From contig JAZKYO010000100.1 of NCBI GenBank assembly GCA_045612185.1, positions 19,529 to 83,528 on the forward strand: 64,000 nt of DNA, in the 5' to 3' direction. The first letter of the stretch is position 1; the number at the start of each line of letters is the position of its first letter. The position numbers and the translations under genes were made by a program. This DNA is from RGIG8775 sp045612185. GTDB lineage: Bacteria; Bacillota; Clostridia; Oscillospirales; CAG-272. The notes under the pieces were generated by a model that was not told where the DNA came from, did not search any database, and saw only the letters and a list, made by a program, of their open reading frames with translations. Below are positions 17,269 through 26,527 of the stretch, one piece after another.

Positions 17269-17397
17269 CGTGGAAATCAGGCATGGGCCAACAGCCTGCT
17301 TTGCCAAAATAAGAGCACAACGTTTTTCTCCGTAATTTGCGAGGTATCAAGCTTATGATATTGGGAACGCTTATACGGCACACGTTGTGTTTTTTAT
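17269..17397 (+). ncRNA. Structured small RNA, possibly 6S-like
   Basis: A transcript starting near 17269 would contain a hairpin CAGGC...GCCTG with GGGCCA in its loop, and a perfect long-range stem CACAACGT (17316-17323) / ACGTTGTG (17382-17389) directly followed by TTTTTT. GTATCA...TGATAT forms an inner stem. If transcription passes the first T-run, the next terminator (17424-17455) would give about 180 nt, the usual length of 6S RNA. The GGGCCA...CCTG...GCC order recalls the 5' part of 6S RNA, but I cannot confirm the family; SRP RNA, tmRNA and RNase P RNA motifs are absent. Confidence 0.45.
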
Positions 17398-17423
17398 TTT
17401 TTATTATCAGGGCAGACATTTAC

Positions 17424-17455
17424 AGAACTAACCTACTAAGGTTGGTTCTTTTTTA
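17424..17455 (+). terminator. Terminator upstream of lon
   Basis: AGAACTAACC (17424-17433), loop TACTAA, GGTTGGTTCT (17440-17449), then TTTTT. Confidence 0.8.
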
Positions 17456-17535
17456 TTCCCTTGACCCGATATTTACGGATATTTAATAATAAATTGTAAA
17501 AATTCGAAAAAGATATAGCAATTTGGAAAAGTTTG

Positions 17536-17544
17536 TGGTATAAT
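17536..17544 (+). promoter_or_regulatory. Extended -10 promoter of lon
   Basis: TGG-TATAAT (17536-17544) matches an extended -10; the -35 position is poor. It lies about 50 bp before the lon start. No CIRCE- or CtsR-like operator was recognised. Confidence 0.55.
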
Positions 17545-17596
17545 ATATTCTGTATATTTATATTTACGAAGAAAATTTTCCCGAAAGGTTTTAAAT

Positions 17597-20023
17597 ATGA
17601 GCAATTACAACAACTACATAGAAAAAGCCGAAAATCTTACACTTCCCGTTGTCGTTCTCAACGGAACGGTTGCGTTTCCTTCGGTTAACCTTAACTTTGA
17701 GATAAGCGAGAAAGCCTCTATTGCGGCGGCGCAGGCAGCCCTTGAGAGCAACTCCTTCATTCTACTCATAGCCAACGAAAAAAGCCCTCTCCCCTACGAG
17801 TCATTTGACGATCTTTACAAGGTAGGATGCGTGGCGAAAATAAAACAGTCTTTAAAGACGCCCGACAAGCACCTCAGACTTATCGTTGAGGGCTATTCGC
17901 GCGCCACGGTAACCAAGTACAGTCAATTTGCCGAATACGTTATGGCTGATGCAATATGCAAAACCATACATCTAAAGGAGGACGGTGGCTTCCGCGGAGA
18001 AGCTCTTATAAGAGAAGGCATTTCCGCGATTGAAAGCATTATAAAATTCCTTCCCTCCTCCAGCTCCGACATGCTTATGACAGCAAAGTCCATCAAGAAC
18101 CCCGGACTTTTTGCTGACTTTGTGGCTTCTCATTTCCTTGTAAAATTCGGAGACAAGCAGACTGTTCTCGAATGCTTTGAGCCCATTGAACGCCTTGAGT
18201 GTCTTATCGTTTTACTTGAGCAGGAGCTTGACCTTCTCAACTGCGAGTTCGACATTCACAGACAAGTCAGAGAGGCACTTAACAGACATCAGCAGGAGTA
18301 CTATCTAAGAGAGCAAATCAAGGTTATAAGAGAAAAGCTCGGCGACGATTCGGAATCCGAATGCGAGGAATACGAGGAAAAAATCCACGCAGCGGGACTT
18401 CCCGTGGAGCTTGAAGAAAAGCTTCTCAAGGAAAACGCACGCATTGCCAAAATGCCCTTTGGCACGTCGGAGGGGGCGCTTTTAAGGAACTATATAGACG
18501 TTTGCCTTGAGCTTCCTTGGAACAAACGCTCCGCTGATTGCGTAAACATTGCCAAGGCCAAAAAGATACTTGACGCAGACCACGACGGACTTGAAAAGGT
18601 TAAGGAGCGAATCCTTGAATACCTTGCGGTAAAGCAGCTTTCGCCCGACCTTAAAAACCAGATAATCTGTCTTGTTGGCCCTCCCGGTGTGGGTAAAACC
18701 TCTATCGCGGCTTCTATCGCGCGTGCCATGAACCGCAAGTACGTTCGCGTATCGCTTGGCGGTGTCCGCGATGAGGCTGATATCAGAGGCCACAGAAAAA
18801 CCTACATCGGCGCTATGCCCGGCAGAATAATCAACGCTCTCACCGAGGCAAAGGTGTCTAATCCCCTGATACTTCTTGACGAAATAGACAAGCTTACGAG
18901 AGACGCTCACGGAGACCCCTCGTCGGCGCTTCTTGAGGTGCTTGATGCCGAACAAAACAAGAATTTCCGAGACCATTTCGTGGAATATCCCTTTGACCTT
19001 TCCGAATGTCTCTTTATCGCGACAGCAAACAGCTACGAGGGTATTCCCCGTCCGCTGCTTGACAGAATGGAAGTTATCGAGCTGAAAATATACACCAAGC
19101 GCGAAAAGCTGAACATTGCCAAAAACCATCTTATCCCCAAGCAGCTTAAGCGTCACGGACTCTCAAAACGCGCGTTTAAAATCAGTGACGACGCCATTTG
19201 CGAGATAATTGATTTCTATACCCGGGAGGCGGGCGTCAGAAACTTGGAGCGCACCGTTGCCGAGCTTTGCAGAAAAGCGGCTAAAAAGATTGTTGAAGAA
19301 GGTGTAAAGAGCGTTAGCGTAAGTACCCTAAATCTCGACAGCTTTTTGGGTGCTCGCAAGCTGCTTCCCGAAAATATTTCGGCAGAGGACGAAGTTGGCG
19401 TTGTAAACGGTCTTGCCTACACTGAGCTTGGCGGCTCAATGCTTAAAATAGAAGTAGCTGTTCTTGACGGTACGGGCAAGATTGAGATAACAGGCTCGCT
19501 TGGCGAAGTTATGCAGGAGTCGGCAAAAATTGCCGTAAGCTACGTCCGCTCCATAGCCAAGGAATACGGTATTGACAGCGATTTCTACAAAACCAAGGAC
19601 ATACATATTCACGCGCCCGAGGGGGCCGTTCCCAAGGACGGACCGTCGGCAGGCGTTACCATCACAACCGCACTTGTAAGTGCGCTTACAGGGCGTCCCG
19701 TGCGCCGAGACGTGGCAATGACGGGTGAGATAACTCTTCGCGGAAACGTGCTTGCCATAGGCGGACTCAAAGAGAAAACTATGGCGGCTTATAATGCGGG
19801 TGTAAAGTGTGTACTTATCCCGAGCGACAACTTGAAGGACCTTGAGGAGATAGATCCGCTTGCAAAGGACAATCTTGAATTTATCCCATGCAGAAAAATC
19901 TCGACGGTGCTTGAAACGGCGCTTTGCACCCTTTCCACCGACCAAGAGATGCGTTTAGGCGACGAAAAGCTTCCCGAAATTTCGGGCAAAATAGGAATAG
20001 GCGCAAGCGCGTCCTCAAAATAA
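17597..20023 (+). CDS. lon: ATP-dependent protease La (Lon)
   Basis: 808 residues, full length for bacterial LonA. N-terminal substrate-binding domain (about 12-205), coiled region, AAA+ domain with Walker A G-P-P-G-V-G-K-T-S (about 361-369) and Walker B 'LILLDEIDKL', then a C-terminal serine/lysine protease domain with Ser684 in D-G-P-S-A-G and Lys727 in G-G-L-K-E-K. It degrades misfolded and regulatory proteins in the cytoplasm. ysxC follows after 21 bp, so they are likely cotranscribed, an arrangement also found in Bacillus. Confidence 0.97.
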   Translation: MSNYNNYIEKAENLTLPVVVLNGTVAFPSVNLNFEISEKASIAAAQAALESNSFILLIANEKSPLPYESFDDLYKVGCVAKIKQSLKTPDKHLRLIVEGYSRATVTKYSQFAEYVMADAICKTIHLKEDGGFRGEALIREGISAIESIIKFLPSSSSDMLMTAKSIKNPGLFADFVASHFLVKFGDKQTVLECFEPIERLECLIVLLEQELDLLNCEFDIHRQVREALNRHQQEYYLREQIKVIREKLGDDSESECEEYEEKIHAAGLPVELEEKLLKENARIAKMPFGTSEGALLRNYIDVCLELPWNKRSADCVNIAKAKKILDADHDGLEKVKERILEYLAVKQLSPDLKNQIICLVGPPGVGKTSIAASIARAMNRKYVRVSLGGVRDEADIRGHRKTYIGAMPGRIINALTEAKVSNPLILLDEIDKLTRDAHGDPSSALLEVLDAEQNKNFRDHFVEYPFDLSECLFIATANSYEGIPRPLLDRMEVIELKIYTKREKLNIAKNHLIPKQLKRHGLSKRAFKISDDAICEIIDFYTREAGVRNLERTVAELCRKAAKKIVEEGVKSVSVSTLNLDSFLGARKLLPENISAEDEVGVVNGLAYTELGGSMLKIEVAVLDGTGKIEITGSLGEVMQESAKIAVSYVRSIAKEYGIDSDFYKTKDIHIHAPEGAVPKDGPSAGVTITTALVSALTGRPVRRDVAMTGEITLRGNVLAIGGLKEKTMAAYNAGVKCVLIPSDNLKDLEEIDPLAKDNLEFIPCRKISTVLETALCTLSTDQEMRLGDEKLPEISGKIGIGASASSK

Positions 20024-20044
20024 CACGCAAGAAAGGAGCTTTGT

Positions 20045-20653
20045 ATGGCATTAAATCTTCAGAACGTAAATCTTCGGATAAGTGCGGGTACAGCTAAGCA
20101 GTTTCCCACTGACGCTATTCCGCAGGTAGCGCTTTCGGGACGCTCAAACGTCGGAAAAAGCTCACTGATAAATAATTTGCTCAACAGAAAAAGTTTGGCG
20201 AGAGTAAGCTCGTCACCCGGAAAAACTATCACCATAAACTTCTACGACATCGACAAAAAGTTGTTTCTTGTAGACCTTCCGGGATACGGTTTTGCTAAGC
20301 GCACCTTCAGCGACAAGGAACAATGGTCAACTCTGACCGATGGCTATTTCACGCAGAACAAGAATATTGACCTGCTTGCCGTTGTGGTTCAGCTTATTGA
20401 CAGCCGCGCTTGCATAACCAAGGACGACGAGATGATGCTTGAGTTTATGAACTCCGCTGAAATTCCTTATATAATAGTTGTAACCAAAACCGACAAGCTG
20501 AACGCTACAGAGCGAAAGGCTAACCTTGAAGCTATCGCCTCTCACCCCGCGGTTGCAGAGGGCACGCCTATAGTTCCCTATTCGTCCTTGAAAAACGAGG
20601 GCAGAAACGAGCTTTGGCGCGAGATTTCCAAATTTACCAATATCAAACCCTGA
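20045..20653 (+). CDS. ysxC: Ribosome biogenesis GTP-binding protein YsxC/EngB
   Basis: 202 residues, one TRAFAC GTPase domain: G1 G-R-S-N-V-G-K-S-S, switch 'SSPGKTITINFY', G3 D-L-P-G-Y-G-F-A, and G4 T-K-T-D. Members assist assembly of the 50S ribosomal subunit. AAGGAG lies before ATG 20045, and the lon-ysxC order is conserved in Firmicutes. Confidence 0.96.
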   Translation: MALNLQNVNLRISAGTAKQFPTDAIPQVALSGRSNVGKSSLINNLLNRKSLARVSSSPGKTITINFYDIDKKLFLVDLPGYGFAKRTFSDKEQWSTLTDGYFTQNKNIDLLAVVVQLIDSRACITKDDEMMLEFMNSAEIPYIIVVTKTDKLNATERKANLEAIASHPAVAEGTPIVPYSSLKNEGRNELWREISKFTNIKP

Positions 20654-20672
20654 TTGAAAGGAGTGCCGCGTA

Positions 20673-21443
20673 ATGTTCAGTTTGAGCAACATAATGCTGT
20701 ACCTGCTTTCGTTGCCGATAGTACTTATTGCGCTTTCGGTGCACGAGGCGTCTCACGGATACGCCGCCTACAAGTTGGGTGACCCCACCGCAAAGAACCT
20801 TGGCAGGCTTACCCTTAACCCAATAAAGCACATTGAGCCATTCGGTTTTCTGTGCATGCTTATATTCCGCTTCGGTTGGGCAAAGCCCGTGCCGATTTCC
20901 ACCAGACATTTCAAAAAGCCACGCAGAGATATGGCAATTACCGCCGCAGCGGGTCCCGTGTCAAACGTAGTTTTGTCCTTTGTTTTCGCAATTCTTCTGA
21001 GACTTCAGATGATATTAATGGAATCATTCTTTCAAAAGGATATTAACAACGTTCTTCTGTATTTCAGCGGTTACGCGGTTGATTTTTCGGCGGGCTTCAA
21101 CATTATGGCGGCGCTTACCTATATTCTTTACATCGGCGTTGTGCTTAACATAAGCCTGGCCATTTTCAACCTTATTCCGATACCGCCCTTTGACGGATCG
21201 AGAATCGCTTATATTTTCCTGCCCGTAGACCTCTATTTCAGAGTTATGAGATACGAGCGCATCATTCAAGCCGTCGTGCTTGTACTTCTTATAGGCGTGC
21301 CCTTTTTCGGCGACCTTATAAGCAGCGCGACAAGCGGTCTCGCGTCGCTTATCCTCACAATTTTCGGTCTTAACGGCGACAACTCCGCAACCTACGGTCT
21401 TAACTATATTCTTTTCTACGTTTCCGCAGTTTTCTCATTTTAA
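20673..21443 (+). CDS. Site-2-type M50 zinc metalloprotease (YwhC-like)
   Basis: 256 residues, mostly hydrophobic with about five to six membrane segments. The zinc motif H-E-A-S-H-G lies in the first helix (about 25-30), and the third zinc ligand motif N-L-I-P-I-P-P-F-D-G follows near residue 168. It belongs to the short M50 family without a PDZ domain and would cleave substrates in the membrane. It precedes scpAB, a conserved Firmicutes order. Substrate unknown. Confidence 0.88.
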   Translation: MFSLSNIMLYLLSLPIVLIALSVHEASHGYAAYKLGDPTAKNLGRLTLNPIKHIEPFGFLCMLIFRFGWAKPVPISTRHFKKPRRDMAITAAAGPVSNVVLSFVFAILLRLQMILMESFFQKDINNVLLYFSGYAVDFSAGFNIMAALTYILYIGVVLNISLAIFNLIPIPPFDGSRIAYIFLPVDLYFRVMRYERIIQAVVLVLLIGVPFFGDLISSATSGLASLILTIFGLNGDNSATYGLNYILFYVSAVFSF

Positions 21444-21461
21444 CTATGAAAGGCAATTCAA

Positions 21462-22244
21462 ATGGCTGAACTGACATATAAGCTTGAGCTTTTTGAGGGT
21501 CCGCTTGACCTTCTGCTCTCGCTTATCCACAAAAACAAAGTTAATATTGAAGATATCCCGATCGTCCTGATATTCGACCAGTACATGGAGTATATCAACG
21601 AGGCGCAAAGACTTGACCTTGACCTTGCCAGCGAATTTATCGTTATGGCAAGCGAGCTTATGCTGATAAAAAGCAAGATGCTTCTCCCACGCAACGAGGA
21701 GCTTGAGGAAGACCCCAGAAAACAGCTTGCCGATGCCCTTATCAAATATCAGCAGGCAAAGGCGGCGGCTTTGGTGCTAGCGCCTATGTACGTGGCTTAC
21801 AGCGGACGTTTTGTAAAGGATACCGATGAAATTTCGGTAGACAAAACCTTTGTTGAGGACCAGGACGTGGAGCAACTCTGTCTTGCGGCACGCCGTATTA
21901 TGGACTACAACGCTCTTGCCGAAAAGGCAAAAAGCAAAGAACCGTTTACTCCCATGATAAGCAAGCCTATCGTACCCGTTGAGATTAAAATAGAGGAAAT
22001 CCTCTCCCACCTTGACGAGCATCACAGAGCTTCGCTTGAAACCTTGCTTATGAACTCGGTTTCGCTTCCCGATATGATTGCGATATTTATAGGAGTTCTT
22101 GAGCTGATTAAAATAAAGAAGATTAATATCGTTGACAATGACGAAACAAGACAGGACAGTATGAGAATGATATTTGAGGTCAACGAGGACTACGTTCCCG
22201 AAGAGGCAAACGAAAAAGCAGAGGAGGCTGACACCGATGAGTGA
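21462..22244 (+). CDS. scpA: Segregation and condensation protein A
   Basis: 260 residues. The N-terminus 'YKLELFEGPLDLLLSLIHKN' is diagnostic of ScpA kleisins; the C-terminal winged-helix segment (about 185-235) binds the SMC head. With ScpB and SMC it compacts and segregates chromosomes. Its last codons overlap the scpB start by 8 nt, indicating translational coupling. Confidence 0.96.
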   Translation: MAELTYKLELFEGPLDLLLSLIHKNKVNIEDIPIVLIFDQYMEYINEAQRLDLDLASEFIVMASELMLIKSKMLLPRNEELEEDPRKQLADALIKYQQAKAAALVLAPMYVAYSGRFVKDTDEISVDKTFVEDQDVEQLCLAARRIMDYNALAEKAKSKEPFTPMISKPIVPVEIKIEEILSHLDEHHRASLETLLMNSVSLPDMIAIFIGVLELIKIKKINIVDNDETRQDSMRMIFEVNEDYVPEEANEKAEEADTDE

Positions 22245-22860
22245 ACAGTTAGATCAGATAAACAACGTGCAAGCGGCGATTGAGGCTATTCTTTACGCCG
22301 CGGGATACCCGGTTACTTACGAAAAGCTCTCCGAAGTATTGGGTCTCGCCAAGAAAGACGTCAAGGCTATGGTCAAACATATGGCAAGCGAGTTCAACGA
22401 AGAAAACTCCAAGCGCGGAATTATGCTTCTTGTATTTGACGACTCCTGCCAATTCTGCACCAAGGAGGTTTTTGCCCCCTACATACGCGAGGCGCTTGAA
22501 ATACGCCGCGGAGGCAATCTTTCGGCTTCATCCATGGAAGTACTTACCGTTGTGGCATACAATCAGCCTGTGACCAGAACCTATATTGATACTATCAGAG
22601 GCGTTGACAGTAACTACGCGGTCAACTCGCTTATTGACAAGGAGCTTATTCATGCGGTGGGCAGACTTGACGCCCCCGGACGTCCCATGCTCTACGGAAC
22701 TACCGAAAAGTTTCTCAGGGTATTCGGTCTGAACTCACTTTCCGAGCTTCCCAACACAGAGCTTATGTCGCTTGGCATTGACGCCTCAGGCGACGTAGAT
22801 ACCACTCAGCTGGTTATGCAAATCCCCACAGAGGAAACTGCCGAAAAGCCCGAGGAATAA
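22237..22860 (+). CDS. scpB: Segregation and condensation protein B
   Basis: 207 residues from ATG 22237 (an upstream in-frame ATG at 22174 lies inside scpA and lacks a ribosome site). Two winged-helix domains; 'SASSMEVLTVVAYNQPVTR' and 'IDTIRGVDS' are the ScpB hallmark. It dimerises on the ScpA linker. The acidic tail is short. Confidence 0.96.
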   Translation: MSEQLDQINNVQAAIEAILYAAGYPVTYEKLSEVLGLAKKDVKAMVKHMASEFNEENSKRGIMLLVFDDSCQFCTKEVFAPYIREALEIRRGGNLSASSMEVLTVVAYNQPVTRTYIDTIRGVDSNYAVNSLIDKELIHAVGRLDAPGRPMLYGTTEKFLRVFGLNSLSELPNTELMSLGIDASGDVDTTQLVMQIPTEETAEKPEE

Positions 22861-22922
22861 AGGTCACCTAAAGATTGAACCGACAAAATTCGGTCAATAA
22901 TCAATCCGAAAGGAATTATTCA

Positions 22923-23549
22923 ATGATAGCGCTTTATATAATAACGGCAGTATTATTACTGCTGCTTGCCATTGCTATGTTGCCGATTGCGCTTACCTTA
23001 AAATACAAAGATGAGGTTTCGGTACGTCTGTCGCTTTGGGATATAAAACTAAAAGAGTTTCCCAAGAAGAAAAAGAAAATAAAAATATCCGACTATTCCC
23101 AAAAAGCTATCAAAAAGCGGCAGAAAAAAGCCCAAAAGCCACAAAAAGAAAAGCCGAAGTCAAGCGATAAAGCTCAGACGCCCAAAAAGGGATTGCTTGA
23201 CAACCTCGGGCTCATAAAAGAACTTTTGACGGTGATTGTCAAGGGTGTTTGGGGCAAGCTTAAAATTAAAGCTTCAAAAATAGTGATAACCGTAGCTACC
23301 GATGACGCCGCAAAAACAGCAATGCTCTTTCCCGCGGTAAACACCGCTGTACTTGGCATAGTCACATTTTTGGACAACGAGTCAAAATTAAAAAGTCTTG
23401 ACAAATCGGATATCGCGGTGCGCGCCGATTTTACGGCGCAAAAATCCACCGCCGATATTGAAATTTCGTTTTCTATGCGGTTATGGCAAATACTTGGAAT
23501 ACTTTTTGCCACCGCGTTAAAATACGTATCACAAAAAACAAAAAAATGA
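22923..23549 (+). CDS. YtfI-like membrane-anchored protein (DUF2953-type)
   Basis: 208 residues from ATG 22923 (AAAGGAATT upstream). One N-terminal membrane helix, a Lys/Gln-rich cytoplasmic or linker stretch (about 55-100), and a C-terminal domain with 'AVRADFTAQKSTADIEISFSM'. Its position between scpB and gerW matches ytfI in the sporulation block of Firmicutes. The function of the family is not established; assigned by context plus weak sequence pattern. Confidence 0.65.
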   Translation: MIALYIITAVLLLLLAIAMLPIALTLKYKDEVSVRLSLWDIKLKEFPKKKKKIKISDYSQKAIKKRQKKAQKPQKEKPKSSDKAQTPKKGLLDNLGLIKELLTVIVKGVWGKLKIKASKIVITVATDDAAKTAMLFPAVNTAVLGIVTFLDNESKLKSLDKSDIAVRADFTAQKSTADIEISFSMRLWQILGILFATALKYVSQKTKK

Positions 23550-23561
23550 GAGGACTATACT

Positions 23562-24044
23562 ATGGCTAACGAAAACAAATTAGAGGAGATTATACGCACT
23601 TCCTTAGAAAACATACGCTCTATGGTAGATGCCAACACCGTAATCGGCACACCCATATCCACAGATAACGGAGTTACGGTAATACCGATTTCCAAGGTAT
23701 CGGTAGGCTATGCTTCTGGAGGATTGGATTTTAACGGAAAGAACAAGCCCGTAGGCGACCCGCAGAATTTCGGTGCGGGCGGCGGAACCGGTGTTTCGGT
23801 TACTCCCGTCGGCTTCCTTGTAGTTAAAAGCAACGGCAACGTTGAGATGATTAACGTGGGACAGGCTCCTGCCGCAAATGATCCTCTTGAGCAGATAGTA
23901 GCACTTATAGAGCGTTGCCCCGAGCTTATTGGCAGAGTTAAAAAAGTTTTTGCCAAGAAAGACGGCAAAAAAGCCGATAACATCGAAATAATCATCGACG
24001 AAGAAGCTGACATCGCAGCGGAAGAATCCGAGGAAAACGAATAA
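23562..24044 (+). CDS. gerW: GerW family sporulation/germination protein (YtfJ)
   Basis: 160 residues with the family core 'IGTPISTDNGVTVIPISKVS', the glycine-rich 'GAGGGTGVSVTPVGFLVV', and an acidic tail. In Bacillus GerW is a forespore-made protein needed for germination with L-alanine. The start ATG has AGAGGAC upstream. Adjacent ytfI-like and dacF genes support the call. Confidence 0.93.
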   Translation: MANENKLEEIIRTSLENIRSMVDANTVIGTPISTDNGVTVIPISKVSVGYASGGLDFNGKNKPVGDPQNFGAGGGTGVSVTPVGFLVVKSNGNVEMINVGQAPAANDPLEQIVALIERCPELIGRVKKVFAKKDGKKADNIEIIIDEEADIAAEESEENE

Positions 24045-24104
24045 ACGAATAATCCCCCCTTCGTAACAATATATTTTAATATATTGTTATGTGAGGGGAA
24101 AAAA

Positions 24105-25226
24105 ATGAAAAAAACCGTCTGTTTGACTATGGCAGTTATTTGTCTGCTTCCTTTTTTCGCGGTCTTTTCGGTCGCTGTCGAAGGAATTTCGATTTCCGCA
24201 AAAAGTGCCATACTCATCGAAGCCGAAAGCGGAACAGTTCTGTATCAGAAAAACGCCTTTGTCAAGCTTCCGATGGCTTCGACCACGAAAATTATGACCG
24301 CGCTGGTGGCTATCGAAAGCGGAGATATCGACAGAAAAGTTAAAACAGACAGCCGTGCGCGAGGAGTTGAGGGCTCTTCAATTTATCTCGCGGAGGGAGA
24401 GACGCTTACAATGCGACAGCTCATTTACGCGCTGATGCTTGCCTCAGCAAACGACGCGGCGGCGGCTATCGCCTATGAAGTGTCGGGCGGAATTGATGGT
24501 TTTTCCGCGCTGATGAATAAAAAAGCCGAAGAGATTGGGCTTTCCTCCACGCATTTTACCAATCCCCACGGATTACACGATAAAGAGCATTACACCACCG
24601 CCTCCGACCTAGCCAAGCTGGCGTCAAAAGCCCTTGAAAACGATATTTTCTTTGAAATATGCTCCTCAAAAAGCCAAAAAATTCCGCTTAACTGCGATGA
24701 AGGAGTAAGATACCTAAGCAATCACAACAAGCTTTTGCGGCTTTACAAGGACTGTATAGGCGTTAAAACGGGATTTACCAAGGCAAGCGGAAGATGTCTT
24801 GTAAGTGCCGCGGAACGCGACGGGCTTAGGCTTGTGGCGGTTACGCTTAACGCCCCCGATGACTGGCGAGACCACACCGCTATGCTTGATTTTGGTTTTG
24901 AGCGTTACACAAGGCTTACTCTTGCCGTCAAGGGAGAGCTTACAGCTACGCTTCCTGTTATGGGAGGCGATGTTTCCGAGGTTATAGTCACCAACTCTGA
25001 ACGGCTCTCGGCATTTCTCCCCAAGGACGGCGGCGACGTCTATTATAAAATTGAGGCAAACCGTCCGCTGATTGCGCCGATAGCGCGAAATACCAAGGTC
25101 GGAAAAATAACCTATTTCAGAGACGGTCAAGAAATAGCCTCTTCCCCGCTTTTGGCGGTAAGCGAGGTAAAAGCCGTGCAGAAAAAAAACTTTTTTTTCG
25201 ATTGGTTGAAAGGACTTTTTTACTAA
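24105..25226 (+). CDS. dacF: D-alanyl-D-alanine carboxypeptidase (DacF/PBP5 family)
   Basis: 373 residues from ATG 24105 (GAGGGGAAAAAA before it). Signal peptide (about 1-26), then the penicillin-binding transpeptidase fold: S59-T-T-K62, S114-A-N116 and K221-T-G. A C-terminal beta-rich domain and amphipathic end (FFFDWLKGLF) fit membrane association. It trims peptidoglycan pentapeptides; gene order next to gerW suggests the sporulation-specific DacF, tuning cortex cross-linking. The last bases overlap the rluB leader. Confidence 0.92.
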   Translation: MKKTVCLTMAVICLLPFFAVFSVAVEGISISAKSAILIEAESGTVLYQKNAFVKLPMASTTKIMTALVAIESGDIDRKVKTDSRARGVEGSSIYLAEGETLTMRQLIYALMLASANDAAAAIAYEVSGGIDGFSALMNKKAEEIGLSSTHFTNPHGLHDKEHYTTASDLAKLASKALENDIFFEICSSKSQKIPLNCDEGVRYLSNHNKLLRLYKDCIGVKTGFTKASGRCLVSAAERDGLRLVAVTLNAPDDWRDHTAMLDFGFERYTRLTLAVKGELTATLPVMGGDVSEVIVTNSERLSAFLPKDGGDVYYKIEANRPLIAPIARNTKVGKITYFRDGQEIASSPLLAVSEVKAVQKKNFFFDWLKGLFY

Positions 25227-25240
25227 AAGCTAAGAAATTT

Positions 25241-25975
25241 ATGGAACAAATAAGACTGCAAAAATTTTTTACCGACTGCGGTATTCTTTCCAGACGCGCG
25301 GCTGAGGCTGAAATTGCGGCCGGAAAGGTAAAGGTAAACGGTGAAATTGCCGAAATCGGGCAGAAAATAGACCCCGAAAACGACGTTGTCGAATACAAGG
25401 GAAAAATAATAAACACCTACGAAAAACCGCACTTCACCTATATTATGCTCAACAAACCGCGCGGATATCTTTCAAGCGTTACCGATGACCGTGGGCGCAA
25501 ATGCGTTACAGAGTTGGTTGAGGGGGCGGGTGTAAGGCTGTACCCCATAGGGAGGCTTGACATGGACTCCGACGGCTTGTTGCTTATGACTAATGACGGA
25601 GAGCTTACAAACAAGCTGACTCACCCCAAACATGAAATCCCAAAAATTTATCACGTAAGAATCAAGGGCGCGGTAAGCGAAGAACTGATTAAAGAGCTTT
25701 CCAAGCCTATGGAAATAGACGGATACACTATTTTACCGGTAGAAACCCACCCCGTCACCGTAAAACAGGACTTTTCGGTGCTTGAGATGACGCTTTACGA
25801 GGGCAGAAACCGCCAAATAAGAAAAATGTGCGACAAAGTTGGACTTAAGATTCTGAGACTTTGCCGCGTAGCCGTCGGAAACATAAAACTTGGAGATTTA
25901 GCCCCCGGAAAGTGGCGCTATTTAACCAAAACTCAAGTATCATACTTAAAAGGCCCAAAGCAGAAAGGAAATTGA
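25241..25975 (+). CDS. rluB: Ribosomal large-subunit pseudouridine synthase B
   Basis: 245 residues from ATG 25241. N-terminal S4 RNA-binding domain ('RLQKFFTDCGILSRRAAE'), then the RsuA-family catalytic domain with Asp107 in G-R-L-D-M-D-S-D-G-L. It modifies 23S rRNA near the peptidyl-transferase centre. The alternative start at 25202 lies inside dacF. It ends 1 bp before the next gene, so the block is one operon. Confidence 0.93.
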   Translation: MEQIRLQKFFTDCGILSRRAAEAEIAAGKVKVNGEIAEIGQKIDPENDVVEYKGKIINTYEKPHFTYIMLNKPRGYLSSVTDDRGRKCVTELVEGAGVRLYPIGRLDMDSDGLLLMTNDGELTNKLTHPKHEIPKIYHVRIKGAVSEELIKELSKPMEIDGYTILPVETHPVTVKQDFSVLEMTLYEGRNRQIRKMCDKVGLKILRLCRVAVGNIKLGDLAPGKWRYLTKTQVSYLKGPKQKGN

Positions 25976-25976
25976 A

Positions 25977-26399
25977 ATGCTTAAAGTTTTACCTATACAG
26001 ACAAAAGAGGAGCAGGAAATAGCCGCCTCAAGATGCGGTATCAGCTTCAGACCCGATGCCCTCGCATACGCCGCAACGGTTGACGATGTTTTTGTAGGCG
26101 TGGGGCAGTTCAAGCTCACTCCAAACGGCGGTGAGGTTTACGACATCGCCCTTCTCCCCGACAAAGAGGATTTTGAGGCAACCTTTGTTATGGGACGCGC
26201 CATGCTCAACTTTATAGACCTGTGCGGTGTTCATTACGCAAAATATCTTTCCGACAAGGTTGACGACACACTTCTGCGCGCCATTGGCTTTGAGAAAAAT
26301 GATGACGGAATCTACGATATTGACCTTACCGATTTCTTCAAGCACCCATGTCAACACCATAAAAACGGACCTAATCCTTGTGACACGCCCAAGAAATAA
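25977..26399 (+). CDS. GNAT-like small protein
   Basis: 140 residues. The pattern of strands 'VFVGVGQFKLTPNGGEVYDI' followed by a helix with 'FVMGRAMLNFIDLCG' and 'LRAIGFEKNDDGIYDIDL' resembles a compact GNAT acetyltransferase, though the glycine-rich CoA loop is weak. The Cys/His/Pro-rich tail is unusual. AAAGGAAATTGAA precedes ATG 25977. Last gene of the scpA-rluB operon. Confidence 0.6.
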   Translation: MLKVLPIQTKEEQEIAASRCGISFRPDALAYAATVDDVFVGVGQFKLTPNGGEVYDIALLPDKEDFEATFVMGRAMLNFIDLCGVHYAKYLSDKVDDTLLRAIGFEKNDDGIYDIDLTDFFKHPCQHHKNGPNPCDTPKK

Positions 26400-26403
26400 T
26401 CGG

Positions 26404-26411
26404 TTTCGACA
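26404..26411 (-). promoter_or_regulatory. Candidate Spo0A box upstream of spo0A
   Basis: TTTCGACA on this strand reads TGTCGAAA in reverse, an exact 0A-box. A one-mismatch copy (AGTCGAAA in reverse) lies at 26511-26518, just upstream of the spo0A -35 box. Confidence 0.5.
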
Positions 26412-26455
26412 GCATTTTACCAAATAATACTTGATTTTTTCTCTTTTTACAACAA

Positions 26456-26501
26456 GCTCTGCTTTAATTGTCAATTTTTACCAATTAAAGCAGGGCATTT
26501 T
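26456..26501. terminator. Bidirectional terminator between GNAT-like gene and spo0A
   Basis: GCTCTGCTTTAATTG (26456-26470) pairs with CAATTAAAGCAGGGC (26482-26496), followed by ATTTTTG. Confidence 0.8.
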
Positions 26502-26527
26502 TGTTTATTATTTCGACTGGAAACCAC

